Shown piece after piece: positions 49,329-59,373 of a stretch of DNA of 64,000 nt. The position numbers were made by a program, and so were the translations under genes. Numbering within the stretch: the first letter of the stretch is position 1; each line of letters begins with the position of its first letter. The notes below the pieces were generated by a model. That model was given only the letters and a program-made list of their open reading frames with translations. It did not search any database and had not been told where the DNA came from. The stretch is from Friedmanniella luteola (lineage in GTDB: Bacteria > Actinomycetota > Actinomycetes > Propionibacteriales > Propionibacteriaceae). The DNA lies in assembly GCF_900105065.1 (NCBI RefSeq), contig NZ_LT629749.1, positions 1,116,001 through 1,180,000 of the forward strand, given 5' to 3'.

Positions 49329-49375
49329 GGGGTCCTCCTCGGAGGAGAGTTGGTGCGGGGCTGGGCCGGGTGGGC

Positions 49376-51574
49376 TCAGCTGACATCGGCGCCGGCGTCG
49401 GGCTCCTGGTCGCCGGTCGTCTTCGGACCGCTCGCGGCGGCGTGGGTGGGGGCGGCGTCGGACTTCGCAGCCTCGAGGCTCTCCCGGGCGGCGGCGGCGA
49501 CGGTGTCCCCGCTGAAGCCGAACTCCTCGAACAGCTTGGCGCCCGAGGCGCTGGCGCCGTAGTGGTCGATGCTGACGACCCGGCCGGCGTCGCCGACGAT
49601 GTCGCGCCAGCCCAGGGCCACCCCGGCCTCGACGCTCACCCGGGCCTTGACGGTCGGCGGGATCACGCTGTCGCGGTAGTCCCGGTCCTGCTCGTCGAAC
49701 CACTCGCGGCACGGCATGGACACCACGCGGGCCGCGATGCCCTCGGCCGCCAGCGTCGCGCGGGCGGCCACGGCGTACTGGACCTCGGACCCGGTGCCGA
49801 TCAGCACCACGTCCGGGGTGCCGCCCTCGGCGTCGAGGAGCACGTACGCGCCCTTCGCCACCCCGGAGGTGTCGGCGTACCCGTCGGTGCCGCGCGGCAC
49901 GATCGGCAGGTTCTGCCGGCTGAGGATGAGACCCGCGGGCCGGTCCCCGTTCCTGAGGATCTGCGCCCAGGCCGCGGAGGTCTCGTTGGCGTCGGCGGGC
50001 CGGACCACGTCCAGGCCCGGGATCGCCCGGAGCGCGGCGACGTGCTCGACCGGCTGGTGCGTCGGGCCGTCCTCGCCGAGGCCGATGGAGTCGTGGGTCC
50101 AGACGTAGGTGACCGGCACCCGCATCAGGGCCGACAGCCGGACGGCGCCCCGCATGTAGTCGGAGAAGGTGAGGAAGGTGCCGCCGTAGGGACGCGTCCC
50201 GCCGTGCACCTTGATGCCGTTCATGATGGCGCCCATGGCGTGCTCCCGGATGCCGAAGTGCAGCACCCGGCCGTACGGGCCGCCCGAGAACGCCTTGGTC
50301 TGGCGGTCGGTGGGCAGGAAGCTCGGCTCGCCCTCGGGCGTCGTGTTGTTCGACTCGGCGAGGTCGGCCGACCCGCCCCACAGCTCGGGCATGACCGGGG
50401 CCAGCGCGGTGAGCACCTTCCCGGAGGCGGCGCGGGTGGCGATGCCCTTGGGGTCGGCGTCCCAGCTGGGCAGCGCGTCCTCCCAGCCCGGGCTCAGCTC
50501 GTCGGCGACGAAGCGGTCGTAGAGGGCCTTGGCGTCGGGGTTGGCCTCGGCCCACCCCTGGAAGGACTCCTCCCACACGGCCTGCGCCTGCGCGCCGCGG
50601 TCCCGCAGCCCGCGGGTGTGCGCGATCACCTCGTCGGAGACCTCGAAGGTCTGCTCCGGGTCGAACCCGAGCAGCTCCTTGGTGGCCTTGATCTCGTCGT
50701 CGCCGAGCGCCGAGCCGTGGGCCTTGCCGGTGCCCTGCTTCTTCGGGGCCGGCCAGCCGATGATCGTCCGCAGGCTGATGAAGCTGGGCCGGTCGGTCAC
50801 GCCCCGGGCGGTCTCCAGCGCGTCCGACAGCGTCTTGAGGTTCTCCTCGTACTGCGTCTCGCCGTTGGTCCAGTCGATCGTCTGGACGTGCCAGCCGTAG
50901 GCCTCGTAGCGGGCGGCGACGTCCTCGGTGAGGGCGATGTTCGTGTCGTCCTCGATGGAGATCCGGTTGTTGTCGTAGATCAGCGTCAGGTTGTCGAGCC
51001 GCTGCGTGCCGGCCAGCGACGACGCCTCGGAGCTGATGCCCTCCTCGATGTCGCCGTCGGAGGCCAGGACGTAGATGTGGTGGTCGAACGGCGAGGTGCC
51101 GGGCGCGGCGTCCGGGTCCAGCAGGCCCCGCTCGCGGCGGGCGGCCATGGCCATCCCGACGGCGTTGGCGATGCCCTGGCCCAGCGGGCCGGTGGTGATC
51201 TCGACCCCGGTGGTGTGGCCGTACTCCGGGTGCCCCGGAGTGCGGGAGCCCCAGGTGCGCAGCGCCTTGAGGTCGTCGAGCTCGAGGCCGAAGCCGCCCA
51301 GGTAGAGCTGGATGTAGAGCGTCAGGCTGGAGTGGCCGCAGGAGAGGACGAAGCGGTCGCGCCCGGGCCAGTGGGCCTCGGCGGGGTTGTGCCGCATCTC
51401 CTTCTGGAACAGCAGGTAGGCGACCGGGGCCAGGCTCATCGCCGTCCCGGGGTGACCGTTCCCGACCTTCTGCACGGCGTCGGCGGCGAGCAGGCGGACC
51501 GTGTCGACGGCCTTGGAGTCCAGATCGGTCCAGCCTTCGGGGACGACGGCGGTGGAGGCGGAGGTGTCGGTCAC
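49376..51574 (-). CDS. tkt: Transketolase
   Basis: Thiamine-diphosphate enzyme moving two-carbon units between sugar phosphates. 732 residues: [11 protein letters not shown] near the N-terminus, the ThDP/Mg motif [10 protein letters not shown] with YDNN, and the pyrimidine-domain segment [19 protein letters not shown] 51574 has GGAAGG upstream, and TAAGGT on the minus strand (complement 51633-51638) is a likely -10. Divergent from ctaB, as in mycobacteria; the 259-bp gap between them holds the two promoters and nothing else that I can identify. Confidence 0.96.
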   Translation of the reverse strand: MTDTSASTAVVPEGWTDLDSKAVDTVRLLAADAVQKVGNGHPGTAMSLAPVAYLLFQKEMRHNPAEAHWPGRDRFVLSCGHSSLTLYIQLYLGGFGLELDDLKALRTWGSRTPGHPEYGHTTGVEITTGPLGQGIANAVGMAMAARRERGLLDPDAAPGTSPFDHHIYVLASDGDIEEGISSEASSLAGTQRLDNLTLIYDNNRISIEDDTNIALTEDVAARYEAYGWHVQTIDWTNGETQYEENLKTLSDALETARGVTDRPSFISLRTIIGWPAPKKQGTGKAHGSALGDDEIKATKELLGFDPEQTFEVSDEVIAHTRGLRDRGAQAQAVWEESFQGWAEANPDAKALYDRFVADELSPGWEDALPSWDADPKGIATRAASGKVLTALAPVMPELWGGSADLAESNNTTPEGEPSFLPTDRQTKAFSGGPYGRVLHFGIREHAMGAIMNGIKVHGGTRPYGGTFLTFSDYMRGAVRLSALMRVPVTYVWTHDSIGLGEDGPTHQPVEHVAALRAIPGLDVVRPADANETSAAWAQILRNGDRPAGLILSRQNLPIVPRGTDGYADTSGVAKGAYVLLDAEGGTPDVVLIGTGSEVQYAVAARATLAAEGIAARVVSMPCREWFDEQDRDYRDSVIPPTVKARVSVEAGVALGWRDIVGDAGRVVSIDHYGASASGAKLFEEFGFSGDTVAAAARESLEAAKSDAAPTHAAASGPKTTGDQEPDAGADVS

Positions 51575-51833
51575 AGGGGTGTGGTCCTTCCGAGCTGCGC
51601 TGACGGCTTCTCCGTCGGCCTGATCGTTCTCGACCTTATCGGGGACGCCCCGGCGGCGGTACGGGTCCCCCGGCGCCCGGACGGCGCGTGACCTTCACCA
51701 CCCGGACCGCGCCGGCGCCGTGGCCGGGCCCGCGGGGAGCGCCGGCGGGCTGGAGTTCCCGGGGGCGCGCCGTAGACTCAGCCGGGTGCGTCCCGGACGG
51801 GGAGCCGGAGCCGACTGCGAGTGAAGAGGGCGA

Positions 51834-52817
51834 GTGACGAGCATCGACGTGGGCCGGGCCGCGGCCGAGGACCGCAGCGCGACCGACCTCGCCGCCCGAC
51901 CCGCGGACGGGGGCCACGACGGCCGGACGGCCAGCCTGCGCGACGTGCTCGGCGCCTACGTCGGCCTCACCAAGCCCCGCATCATCGAGCTGCTGCTCGT
52001 CACCACCGTGCCGGCCATGTTCCTGGCCGCCGGCGGGGTCCCGCCGCTGCTGCTGGTCCTCAACACCATGCTCGGCGGCTGCCTGGCCGCAGCCAGCGCC
52101 AACGTCGTCAACTGCGTGCTGGACCGCGACATCGACGAGCAGATGCGCCGGACCCGCCGCCGCCCGCTGCCCCGGCACGCCGTCGGGCCGGGCGCCGCCG
52201 CCGTGTTCGGCGCGGTGCTGGGGGTCGCCGCCACCCTGTACCTCGGCTTCTTCGTCAACTGGCTGTCCGCCGGGCTGGCGCTGGCGGCCAACGCCTTCTA
52301 CGTCGTCGTCTACACGCTGCTGCTCAAGCGGCGGACCTCCCAGAACATCGTCTGGGGCGGGATCGCCGGCTGCTTCCCCCCGTTGATCGGCTGGACCGCG
52401 GTCACCGGCTCGGTCGCCTTGGCGCCGTTCGTGCTGTTCGCCATCGTCTTCTTCTGGACGCCGCCGCACACCTGGGCGCTGGCCTTCCGCTACCGCGAGG
52501 ACTACGCGGCCGCCAAGGTGCCGATGCTGCCGGTGGTCGCCCCGGCACCCGCCGTCGCGGCCCGCATCCTCGCCTACTCCGTGGTCACGGTGGCCGTGTC
52601 GCTCGCGCTGTGGCCGGTGGCCGGCACCGGGTGGCTGTACCCGACCGTCGCCGCGGTCACCGGCGTGGCCCTGCTCTGGGAGTCCCTCCAGCTGCTGCTC
52701 CGGGCGCGCCGCGGGCTGACCGACGCCGCGCTGCGACCCATGCGGCTGTTCCACTGGAGCAACTCCTACCTCGCCCTCGTGTTCGTCGCCGCCGCGGTCG
52801 ACCCGCTGCTGCGCTGA
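51834..52817 (+). CDS. ctaB: Protoheme IX farnesyltransferase (heme O synthase)
   Basis: Adds a farnesyl group to protoheme for cytochrome oxidase assembly. 327 residues, UbiA fold with about nine membrane spans. The first Asp-rich site is [19 protein letters not shown], and the second conserved loop is [26 protein letters not shown] (51773-51778) is the probable -10, giving a ~50-nt leader; GTG 51834 has AGAGGG upstream. The place opposite tkt is conserved. Confidence 0.94.
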   Translation: MTSIDVGRAAAEDRSATDLAARPADGGHDGRTASLRDVLGAYVGLTKPRIIELLLVTTVPAMFLAAGGVPPLLLVLNTMLGGCLAAASANVVNCVLDRDIDEQMRRTRRRPLPRHAVGPGAAAVFGAVLGVAATLYLGFFVNWLSAGLALAANAFYVVVYTLLLKRRTSQNIVWGGIAGCFPPLIGWTAVTGSVALAPFVLFAIVFFWTPPHTWALAFRYREDYAAAKVPMLPVVAPAPAVAARILAYSVVTVAVSLALWPVAGTGWLYPTVAAVTGVALLWESLQLLLRARRGLTDAALRPMRLFHWSNSYLALVFVAAAVDPLLR

Positions 52818-52839
52818 CCTCTCCACGTCGAGCGCCCGG

Positions 52840-53364
52840 GTGACCCAGTCCGTCGAGCTCACCCTCGACGACGGCACCGACCGCGCCGTCCGCGCGCTCT
52901 GGGCGCAGCTGGCCGAGGCCGGGCTGCCCACCGAGCAGCGACCGACCCCGATCCCCAGCCACCGCCCGCACGTCACGCTCGTCGCGGCCCACCACCTCGA
53001 CCCCGGGGCCGACGCCGCGCTGCCCGGGCTGCTCGCCGGGCTGGACCTGTCGCTGCGGGTCGGCGGCCTGCTCGTCTTCGGGCCGCGGCGGGGGAGCGTG
53101 GTGCTCGCCCGCCAGGTCGTGGTCGACCGGGCCCTGCTGGACCTGCAGGGTGCCGTGGCCACCCTCTGCGGGGCCGACCCGGCGGGCCACTTCGGTCCCG
53201 GCCGCTGGACGCCCCACCTCACGCTGGCCCGCCGGGTCCCCGTCGCGCAGCTCTCCGCGGTGGTGCAGGCGCTGGGCGACCTGCCCGAGCTGGCCGGGGC
53301 CAGCCGACGCTGCCGTCGCTGGGACAGCGAGCAGCGGACCACCTGGGAGCTGACCGGCCGCTGA
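52840..53364 (+). CDS. 2'-5' RNA ligase-like (2H phosphoesterase) protein
   Basis: 174 residues with the two His-x-Thr motifs of the 2H phosphoesterase superfamily, RPHVTLV and TPHLTLARR, about 130 residues apart. Members are RNA 2',3'-cyclic phosphodiesterases or ligases (ThpR type); the physiological substrate is uncertain. It starts 22 bp after ctaB and is probably co-transcribed with it. Confidence 0.83.
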   Translation: MTQSVELTLDDGTDRAVRALWAQLAEAGLPTEQRPTPIPSHRPHVTLVAAHHLDPGADAALPGLLAGLDLSLRVGGLLVFGPRRGSVVLARQVVVDRALLDLQGAVATLCGADPAGHFGPGRWTPHLTLARRVPVAQLSAVVQALGDLPELAGASRRCRRWDSEQRTTWELTGR

Positions 53365-53405
53365 GCGCGCCGGCCCGGACCGGGCCGGGGGCTAGGCTGC
53401 GCGGC

Positions 53406-54461
53406 ATGTCCCCCGACGACCCCGCTGCGGGTGCCGCCGGCCGGGCGCCCGGCATGCTGGACGTGGCCCGGCTGGCCGGGGTCTCCCACCAGACCGTCTC
53501 GCGGGTCCTCAACGACCACCCGAGCGTGCGCCCCGAGACCCGCGCCCGGGTCGAGACCGCGATCCGCGAGCTGGGCTACCGCCGCAACTCCGCCGCCCGC
53601 GCGCTCGCCACCCGGCGCAGCAGCACCGTCGGGCTGCTCACCGCCACCTCCAGCCGCAGCGGTCCGGTGTCCACGCTCGTCGCCGTCGAGCAGGCCTCCC
53701 GCGCCGCCGGCCTGTGGGTGAGCGTGGCCAGCCTCAGCGTCTACGACCCGGCGTCGGTGCGGTCGGCCCTCGACCACTTCCTCGACCAGGGCGTCGACGG
53801 CATCGTCGTCATCGCCCCCGTCGAGGAGGCCGTGCAGGTGGCGTCCGCCGTCGCGGTCGACGTGCCGATGGTCATCGTCGCCCCGCGGGTGGAGGCCGGC
53901 AGCCGGGCGCTGGCCGTGGCCGTCGACCAGCGGCAGGGGGCCCGCCTGGTGGTCCGGCACCTGGCCGGGCTGGGTCACGAGCGGATCGCCCACGTCGCCG
54001 GCCCCGTCGGCTGGCTGGACGCCATCGAGCGGGAGGGCGGCTGGCGCGAGGAGCTCGACGCCCTGGGGCTGGCGGCGCCGGACCTCGTGCGCGGGGACTG
54101 GACGGCGGCCAGCGGCTACGCGGCCGTCCGCGCCCTCGACCCGTCGGCGACGGCGGTCTTCGCCTCCAACGACCAGATGGCCCTGGGACTGGTCCGCGCG
54201 CTGGTCGAGCAGGGCCGCCGGGTGCCGGACGACGTCTCCGTGGCCGGCTTCGACGACATCGAGACGGCCGCGTTCGCGCTGCCCCCGCTGACCACGGTCC
54301 GCCAGGACTTCGCGGAGCTGGGACTGGCGGCCGTGCGCACGCTCGTGGGCCGGATGGCGGGGCAGCCGGCCCCGCCCGCGACGCTGGTCCAGCCCGCCCT
54401 GCAGGTCCGCTCCAGCACCGCCCCACCACCCCGCCGACCGCCCGGTGCCGGGGCGCGGTAG
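53406..54461 (+). CDS. LacI-family regulator, probable arabinose repressor
   Basis: 351 residues. N-terminal LacI helix-turn-helix and hinge (VARLAGVSHQTVSRVLNDHP, RNSAARALATRRSSTVGLL), then the periplasmic-binding-like sugar domain (SVAGFDDIETAAFALPPLTT). ATG 53406 follows TAGGCT (53393-53398) by seven bases. It stands directly upstream of araD-araA, and a LacI-type operator (54478-54491) overlaps the araD promoter, so it most likely represses the arabinose genes; arabinose as effector is inferred. Confidence 0.9.
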   Translation: MSPDDPAAGAAGRAPGMLDVARLAGVSHQTVSRVLNDHPSVRPETRARVETAIRELGYRRNSAARALATRRSSTVGLLTATSSRSGPVSTLVAVEQASRAAGLWVSVASLSVYDPASVRSALDHFLDQGVDGIVVIAPVEEAVQVASAVAVDVPMVIVAPRVEAGSRALAVAVDQRQGARLVVRHLAGLGHERIAHVAGPVGWLDAIEREGGWREELDALGLAAPDLVRGDWTAASGYAAVRALDPSATAVFASNDQMALGLVRALVEQGRRVPDDVSVAGFDDIETAAFALPPLTTVRQDFAELGLAAVRTLVGRMAGQPAPPATLVQPALQVRSSTAPPPRRPPGAGAR

Positions 54462-54462
54462 G

Positions 54463-54491
54463 TTGACCCTCGCGTGGTGTGAACGTTAACA
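54463..54491 (+). promoter_or_regulatory. araDA promoter with LacI-type operator
   Basis: TTGACC (54463-54468), 17-base spacer, TTAACA (54486-54491). The -10 is overlapped by TGTGAACGTTAACA (54478-54491), symmetric about the central CG at six of seven positions, a typical LacI-family operator. Binding would block RNA polymerase directly. Confidence 0.75.
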
Positions 54492-54546
54492 TCAGCGCCG
54501 ACCGCCGCCGATCCCTCGCGGCGCCGCGACGAGAGGATGACCGACG

Positions 54547-54576
54547 ATGCTCGATCAGGACCGGACCCGCGCATGA
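54547..54576 (+). CDS. Possible nine-residue leader peptide upstream of araD
   Basis: ATG 54547 opens a nine-codon frame (MLDQDRTRA) ending in TGA at 54574-54576, which overlaps the proposed araD start (ATGA). GAGAGG lies ten bases upstream. If translated, it would couple araD translation to the leader. No homology argument is possible at this length, so it is only a suggestion. Confidence 0.3.
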   Translation: MLDQDRTRA

Positions 54577-55250
54577 GCCTCACCCGTGAGATCGGCGCCG
54601 TGCTCGACGAGGTGCGGCGCGAGGTGGCGGCGCTGCACGCGGAGCTGCCCCGCAACGAGCTCGTCGTCTGGACCGCCGGCAACGTGTCGGCCCGGGTCCC
54701 CGGTCGCGACCTGCTGGTCATCAAGCCCTCCGGGGTGAGCTACGACGACCTGACGCCGGAGACGATGGTCGTCTGCGACCTCGAGGGCCGGCTGGTCGAG
54801 GGGGAGCGGGCCCCGTCGTCCGACACCGCGGCGCACGCCTACGTCTACGCGCACCTGCCCGAGGTGGGCGGCGTGGTGCACACCCACTCCACCTACGCGA
54901 CGGCCTGGGCCTCGCGCGGGGAACCGATCCCGTGCGTGCTGACGATGATGGCCGACGAGTTCGGCGGCGAGATCCCGATCGGCCCCTTCGCCCTGATCGG
55001 CGACGACTCCATCGGCCAGGGCATCGTCGAGACCCTGCAGCACCACCGCTCGCGGGCCGTCCTCATGCAGAACCACGGCCCGTTCACCGTGGGCCGGACC
55101 GCCAAGGCCGCGGTCAAGGCCGCGGTGCTGTGCGAGGAGGTGGCCCGGACGGTCCACATCGCCCGTCAGCTCGGCGAGCCGTTGCCGATCGCGCAGGCCG
55201 ACGTCGACCGGCTCTACGACCGCTACCAGAACGCCTACGGCCAGCGCTGA
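54573..55250 (+). CDS. araD: L-ribulose-5-phosphate 4-epimerase
   Basis: Converts L-ribulose-5-phosphate to D-xylulose-5-phosphate, feeding the pentose phosphate pathway. 225 residues of the class II aldolase fold: [12 protein letters not shown], Zn-binding [11 protein letters not shown] and a third His in [13 protein letters not shown] 54573 gives the family N-terminus; ATG 54537 in the same frame would add 12 residues but has GAGAGG directly abutting it, too close to serve. First enzyme gene of the ara cluster. Confidence 0.92.
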   Translation: MSLTREIGAVLDEVRREVAALHAELPRNELVVWTAGNVSARVPGRDLLVIKPSGVSYDDLTPETMVVCDLEGRLVEGERAPSSDTAAHAYVYAHLPEVGGVVHTHSTYATAWASRGEPIPCVLTMMADEFGGEIPIGPFALIGDDSIGQGIVETLQHHRSRAVLMQNHGPFTVGRTAKAAVKAAVLCEEVARTVHIARQLGEPLPIAQADVDRLYDRYQNAYGQR

Positions 55251-55299
55251 GCGCCGGCCGTCCTCTCCCACCACCCCGACCGAAGGATCACCGACGACC

Positions 55300-56799
55300 A
55301 TGACCTCCGCACCCCGTGTCTGGTTCCTGACCGGCAGCCAGGGCCTCTACGGCCCCGAGACCGTCGCCCAGGTCGAGCAGCAGTCGCAGCAGATCGTCGA
55401 GCAGCTCAACGAGGGCGGTGACCTCGGCCTGCCGGTCGAGTGGCGGCCCGTGCTCACCGACTCCGGCTCGATCCACGCCACGGTGCTGGCCGCGAACGCC
55501 GACCCGGACGTCGTCGGGGTCATCGCCTGGATGCACACCTTCTCGCCCGCGAAGATGTGGATCACGGGGATGGACGCGCTGCGCACGCCCTTCCTGCACC
55601 TGCACACGCAGGCGAACGTGTCGCTGCCGTGGTCCGAGATCGACATGGACTTCATGAACCTCAACCAGGCCGCCCACGGCGACCGGGAGTTCGGCTACAT
55701 CCAGACCCGGCTCGGGGTCGCCCGCAAGACCGTCGTCGGCCACGTCTCCGACCCGGCCGTCCGGGCCCGCGTCGCGGCCTGGCAGCGCGCCGCCGTCGGC
55801 CACGCCGCCATCCGCTCGCTCAAGCTGGCCCGTTTCGGCGACAACATGCGTGACGTCGCCGTCACCGAGGGCGACAAGGTGGAGGCCCAGCTGAGGTTCG
55901 GCGTCTCGGTCAACACCTACGGCGTCAACGACCTGGTCGAGGCCGTCGACGGGGCTCCCGAGTCCGCCGTCGACGACCTCGTCGCGCAGTACGCGGACCT
56001 CTACGACCTGGCCCCGGAGCTGGTCGTGGGCGGCGAGCGGCACGACTCCCTGCGCTACGGCGCCCGGATCGAGGCCGGCCTGCGCTCGTTCCTGACCGCC
56101 GGCGGTTTCGGCGCCTTCACGACGAACTTCGAGGACCTGGGCGGGCTGCGCCAGCTGCCCGGGCTGGCCGTCCAGCGGCTGATGGCCGACGGCTACGGCT
56201 TCGGCGGTGAGGGCGACTGGAAGACCTCGGTCATGCTGCACACGATCAAGGCGATGGGGGCGGGGCTGCCGCAGGGCACCTCCTTCATGGAGGACTACAC
56301 CTACCACCTCGGCCCGGGCACCCCGAAGATCCTCGGCGCCCACATGCTCGAGGTCTGCCCCACCATCGCGGCGGGCCGGCCGCGCATCGAGATACACCCG
56401 CTGGGCATCGGTGGCCGTGAGGACCCGGTCCGCCTGGTGTTCGACGCGACGACCGGCCCGGCCGCGGTGGTCGGCATCTGCGACCTCGGCGACCGCTTCC
56501 GGCTGGTGCTCAACGAGGTCGACGTCGTCGACCCCGACGAGCCGCTGCCCAAGCTGCCCGTGGCCCGCGCCGTCTGGGAGCCCAAGCCGTCCCTGTCCAC
56601 CTCGGCCGAGGCCTGGCTGATGGCGGGCGGGCCGCACCACACGGTGCTGTCGCAGTCCGTCGGCACCGAGGAGCTGACCGACTTCGCGCGGATGGTCGGG
56701 GTGGAGCTGCTGGTCATCGACGGAGCCACCACCAGCCGCGACTTCGGCAACGAGATCCGCTGGAACCAGGCCGCCTACCGGCTCGGGATGGGCTTCTGA
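55300..56799 (+). CDS. araA: L-arabinose isomerase
   Basis: Isomerises L-arabinose to L-ribulose. 499 residues, the normal length. Starts [16 protein letters not shown]; metal-site segments [18 protein letters not shown] and IHPLGIGG are present. ATG 55300 has GAAGGAT about 12 bases upstream. Lies 49 bp after araD. The kinase araB, needed between the two steps, is not in the window. Its last 25 bases overlap the end of the convergent epimerase gene. Confidence 0.95.
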   Translation: MTSAPRVWFLTGSQGLYGPETVAQVEQQSQQIVEQLNEGGDLGLPVEWRPVLTDSGSIHATVLAANADPDVVGVIAWMHTFSPAKMWITGMDALRTPFLHLHTQANVSLPWSEIDMDFMNLNQAAHGDREFGYIQTRLGVARKTVVGHVSDPAVRARVAAWQRAAVGHAAIRSLKLARFGDNMRDVAVTEGDKVEAQLRFGVSVNTYGVNDLVEAVDGAPESAVDDLVAQYADLYDLAPELVVGGERHDSLRYGARIEAGLRSFLTAGGFGAFTTNFEDLGGLRQLPGLAVQRLMADGYGFGGEGDWKTSVMLHTIKAMGAGLPQGTSFMEDYTYHLGPGTPKILGAHMLEVCPTIAAGRPRIEIHPLGIGGREDPVRLVFDATTGPAAVVGICDLGDRFRLVLNEVDVVDPDEPLPKLPVARAVWEPKPSLSTSAEAWLMAGGPHHTVLSQSVGTEELTDFARMVGVELLVIDGATTSRDFGNEIRWNQAAYRLGMGF

Positions 56800-57779
56800 G
56801 CAACTGAGCCGGGACCGACCAGGGCGCCCACCGCGGCGTCCAGGTCGGTCCAGGCGAAGCGGAACCCCGCCCCGAGGAGCGCGGCCGGGACCACCCAGCG
56901 GCTCTTCAGCAGCAGCTCGGACTCCTGGCGCAGCAGCCACATCCCCGGCTCCAGCAGCCAGCGGGGCACCGGCACGCCGACGGGCATCCGCACCGCCCGC
57001 CGCAGCGCCGCCATCAGGGACCGGTTCGTCCCCGCGACGGGGGCGGCCAGGTTGACCGGACCCGCCAGCTCGTCGTGGTCCTCGAGGAAGCGCAGGGCCG
57101 CGAGCAGGTCCTCGACGTGGATCCAGCTGAACCGCTGCTCCCCGTGGGTGCGACCGTGCGGGGGCGCCGGACCGGTGGGGTCCGGGCCGATCCCGCGGTA
57201 GCGGCGGTGCGGGAACCACGGGCCGTCCAGCTGGGGTCCGCCGAAGCCGGTGCGGGCCGCGCGGGCCAGCATCGTCAGCGCCGGGCCGTCGCCCAGCACG
57301 ATGGCCATCCGCAGCGCCACCCGCCGGGTGCCCGGCAGGTCGCCCGCGAGGAGCACCCGCTCCCAGTTCCGGGCGACGTCGACGGAGAACCCCTCGCCGA
57401 GCTCCCCGTCGACCTCGGTCTGCGGCCGGTCCGTCGCGTGCCGGTAGATCGTCGCCGTGCTGGCGTTGAGCCAGAGCCGGGGTGGGGCCGCGGCGTCGCG
57501 GACGGCGCGGTGCAGGGCGGCGGTGGTGTCGACCCGGGAGTCGTAGATCGCGGCGCGGTTCCGGGCCGTGTAGCGGCAGCCGACGCTCCGGCCGGCGAGG
57601 TTGACCAGCAGCTCGGCGCCGTCGACCAGCGCGGCGAGGCGATCGGGCTGGTCCCACCGCGCGTCGGGCCCGTGCCGGCCGACCACGGCCACGGTGTACC
57701 CGCGCTCGGCCAGGTCGGCGCCCACCAGGGGGCCGAGGAACCCCGACGCCCCCGCGAGGACGGCCCGGCGCCCGCTCAT
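56775..57779 (-). CDS. TIGR01777-family NAD-dependent epimerase/dehydratase
   Basis: 334 residues of the extended short-chain dehydrogenase fold: [17 protein letters not shown] nucleotide loop, LVNLAGRSV, and a C-terminal DUF1731-like part ([15 protein letters not shown]). Members (YfcH-like) have unknown substrates. ATG 57779 overlaps the serpin stop by four bases (ATGA), so it is the second gene of a serpin-epimerase operon. The 3' end overlaps araA by 25 bp on the other strand. Confidence 0.85.
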   Translation of the reverse strand: MSGRRAVLAGASGFLGPLVGADLAERGYTVAVVGRHGPDARWDQPDRLAALVDGAELLVNLAGRSVGCRYTARNRAAIYDSRVDTTAALHRAVRDAAAPPRLWLNASTATIYRHATDRPQTEVDGELGEGFSVDVARNWERVLLAGDLPGTRRVALRMAIVLGDGPALTMLARAARTGFGGPQLDGPWFPHRRYRGIGPDPTGPAPPHGRTHGEQRFSWIHVEDLLAALRFLEDHDELAGPVNLAAPVAGTNRSLMAALRRAVRMPVGVPVPRWLLEPGMWLLRQESELLLKSRWVVPAALLGAGFRFAWTDLDAAVGALVGPGSVAQKPIPSR

Positions 57780-59068
57780 GCGGCCCGCGCGGCCGGGTCG
57801 CCGACCTGGACGAGCAGCAGCGGCAGCGCGGTGGCGACGTCGTGCAGGCAGGCGAGGAAGGGCCGGTCGAGGGTCAGCTCCAGCTCGATGGACGGAGCGC
57901 TCACGGCGTCCATCGCGACCCCGGTGGCCGCGGCCGCCTCGAGGCCGTCCTCGTCCAGGGCCAGCCAGCCCTGGTGCCGGACCGCCCCGACGTGCAGCCG
58001 CTCGGAGCGGGTCATGCCGTCGAATTCGGCCAGGCCCGTCGCGAACGCGCGGCGCATCCCGAGACCTTCCAGCACCCCGACCAGGTCCAGCTCCGTGCGG
58101 AGCCGGACGGGCGGCATCCGCAGGGCGACGCCCCGGTCCGGCGCGGTGCGCAGCAGCCGGGTCAGCCCGCCGTCGCGCAGCCGCGCGCGGAGGTCGGCCA
58201 GCCCCCCGTCGGGCCGCACCACCGTCAGCGCCAGCTCCTGCCCGGCGAGGGGCACCCGGGCCGCCGCCCAGCCGTCGCCCGCCAGACCCTGCCCGGGCAG
58301 CGTCACCTGCATCGACGGCACCGTCCCGGTGCCGCCCGGGCCGGTGAAGTCCAGGGGCTCGGCGGGGCCGAAGCGCTCGTGCCAGGGGGCGCGGACGTAC
58401 AGGGCGTTGGCCAGCACCATCCGGGTCTCGGGCTGGAGGGAGCCTCGCGGCATGAGCTCGGTGATCCGGTCGTGGGTCTGCTCGGCCACCCAGGCGTTGA
58501 CGCTGCGCCGGGCCCCCTCGGGGTCGCCGCCGAGGTCGGTCGCACCGACGCCGGTGCCGTACCAGGCGGCCAGCGCCGCGAGGAACGCCGGCTCCCAGGT
58601 GGAGCCCTGCCGGCCCCACACCCGGTTGGCCGCGTCCAGCACCACGCTGGCCTCCTCCCCGTCCCCGTCCCGCCGACGGCCCGCGCGCGTGGCGAGCTCC
58701 TGGTCGAGGGTGCCGAGGCCGGCGTTCAGCCCGGCCAGGTCGGGCAGGTGCAGAGCCTCGTCCATCTCCCGGGCCGTCACCCCGGTGGCGCCGTTGCGGA
58801 CCATCGCCAGGGCGACCAGCACCGACCACGGCGAGCAGACGACGTTGCCGTCGTCGGCGCCCACCACCCCGAGCAGGTCCGTCCCGAAGGCGCTGACCGC
58901 GTCGACGACGGCCGGCACCCGGGCCGGGTCGCCGGGGCGGCGTGCGACGTCGGCGGTGACCAGGCCGGCGTCGCCCCCGCAGCCGGTGACGGTGGCCAGC
59001 GCACCGAGACCCAGGAGCCCCAGCAGCGTGCGCCGCGGCACCAGCGCATCCGTGGTCTCGGGGGTCAC
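57776..59068 (-). CDS. Serpin-family protease inhibitor, predicted lipoprotein
   Basis: 430 residues. The N-terminus has twin arginines followed by a hydrophobic stretch and lipobox VTGC (Cys30), so it is exported and lipid-anchored. The serpin fold is clear: NVVCSPWSVLVALAMVRNGA, ETRMVLANALYVRAPW, and the C-terminal RPFLACLHD...VQVGDP. The hinge DEDGLEAAAATG (residues 372-383) has the small residues needed for an inhibitory stressed-to-relaxed transition. Counting from it, the scissile bond would be Val389-Ser390, suggesting an elastase-like target. GTG 59068 follows TAGCCT (complement 59076-59081) by seven bases. Divergent from the retron-type RT. Confidence 0.88.
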   Translation of the reverse strand: MTPETTDALVPRRTLLGLLGLGALATVTGCGGDAGLVTADVARRPGDPARVPAVVDAVSAFGTDLLGVVGADDGNVVCSPWSVLVALAMVRNGATGVTAREMDEALHLPDLAGLNAGLGTLDQELATRAGRRRDGDGEEASVVLDAANRVWGRQGSTWEPAFLAALAAWYGTGVGATDLGGDPEGARRSVNAWVAEQTHDRITELMPRGSLQPETRMVLANALYVRAPWHERFGPAEPLDFTGPGGTGTVPSMQVTLPGQGLAGDGWAAARVPLAGQELALTVVRPDGGLADLRARLRDGGLTRLLRTAPDRGVALRMPPVRLRTELDLVGVLEGLGMRRAFATGLAEFDGMTRSERLHVGAVRHQGWLALDEDGLEAAAATGVAMDAVSAPSIELELTLDRPFLACLHDVATALPLLLVQVGDPAARAA

Positions 59069-59182
59069 GGCCTGAAGGCTAGGTGCGGGCGGAGCCGCCG
59101 GGCCAGGGCGCGACGCCGACCGACGCCCGACCGTGACCTGCGAGGAGGTGGCGGCCGGGCGGGGGTTGGGCCACCATGTGCC

Positions 59183-59348
59183 CGTGAGGTGGTGCCACCG
59201 GCGAGACACGGTCCGTCCGCGGACCGGCGCCCGAGGAACCCTCCGGTGACAGCACGTCGACCCTGCCGCAGGACCGCAGGTGCGCGTCTGCGCTCCGCGC
59301 AGCTCGGCACCCGCACCCGCCCGACCGGTCGCCCGGCACCACCTCACG
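59183..59348 (+). ncRNA. Candidate retron msr-msd RNA
   Basis: Arms a1 CGTGAGGTGGTGCC (59183-59196) and a2 (59335-59348) form a perfect 14-bp inverted repeat; after a short internal loop GGCGA (59200-59204) can pair with TCGCC (59329-59333). Inside are hairpin 1 CGGTCCG/CGGACCG (59209-59215 with 59220-59226, loop TCCG), hairpin 2 at 59231-59246 (one A-C mismatch, loop AACC), and a distal hairpin: GCAGGTGCG (59276-59284) with 59312-59320 (one A-C mismatch) plus inner CTGCG/CGCAG (59288-59292 with 59298-59302). The order a1, two small hairpins, larger hairpin, a2, then RT start 26 bases later is the retron layout. No experiment or search supports it yet. In the wider gap 59069-59373 I see no other gene and no clear forward promoter. 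Confidence 0.55.
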
Positions 59349-59373
59349 CCCCGACGACGCCGCGGCCGCCGCG

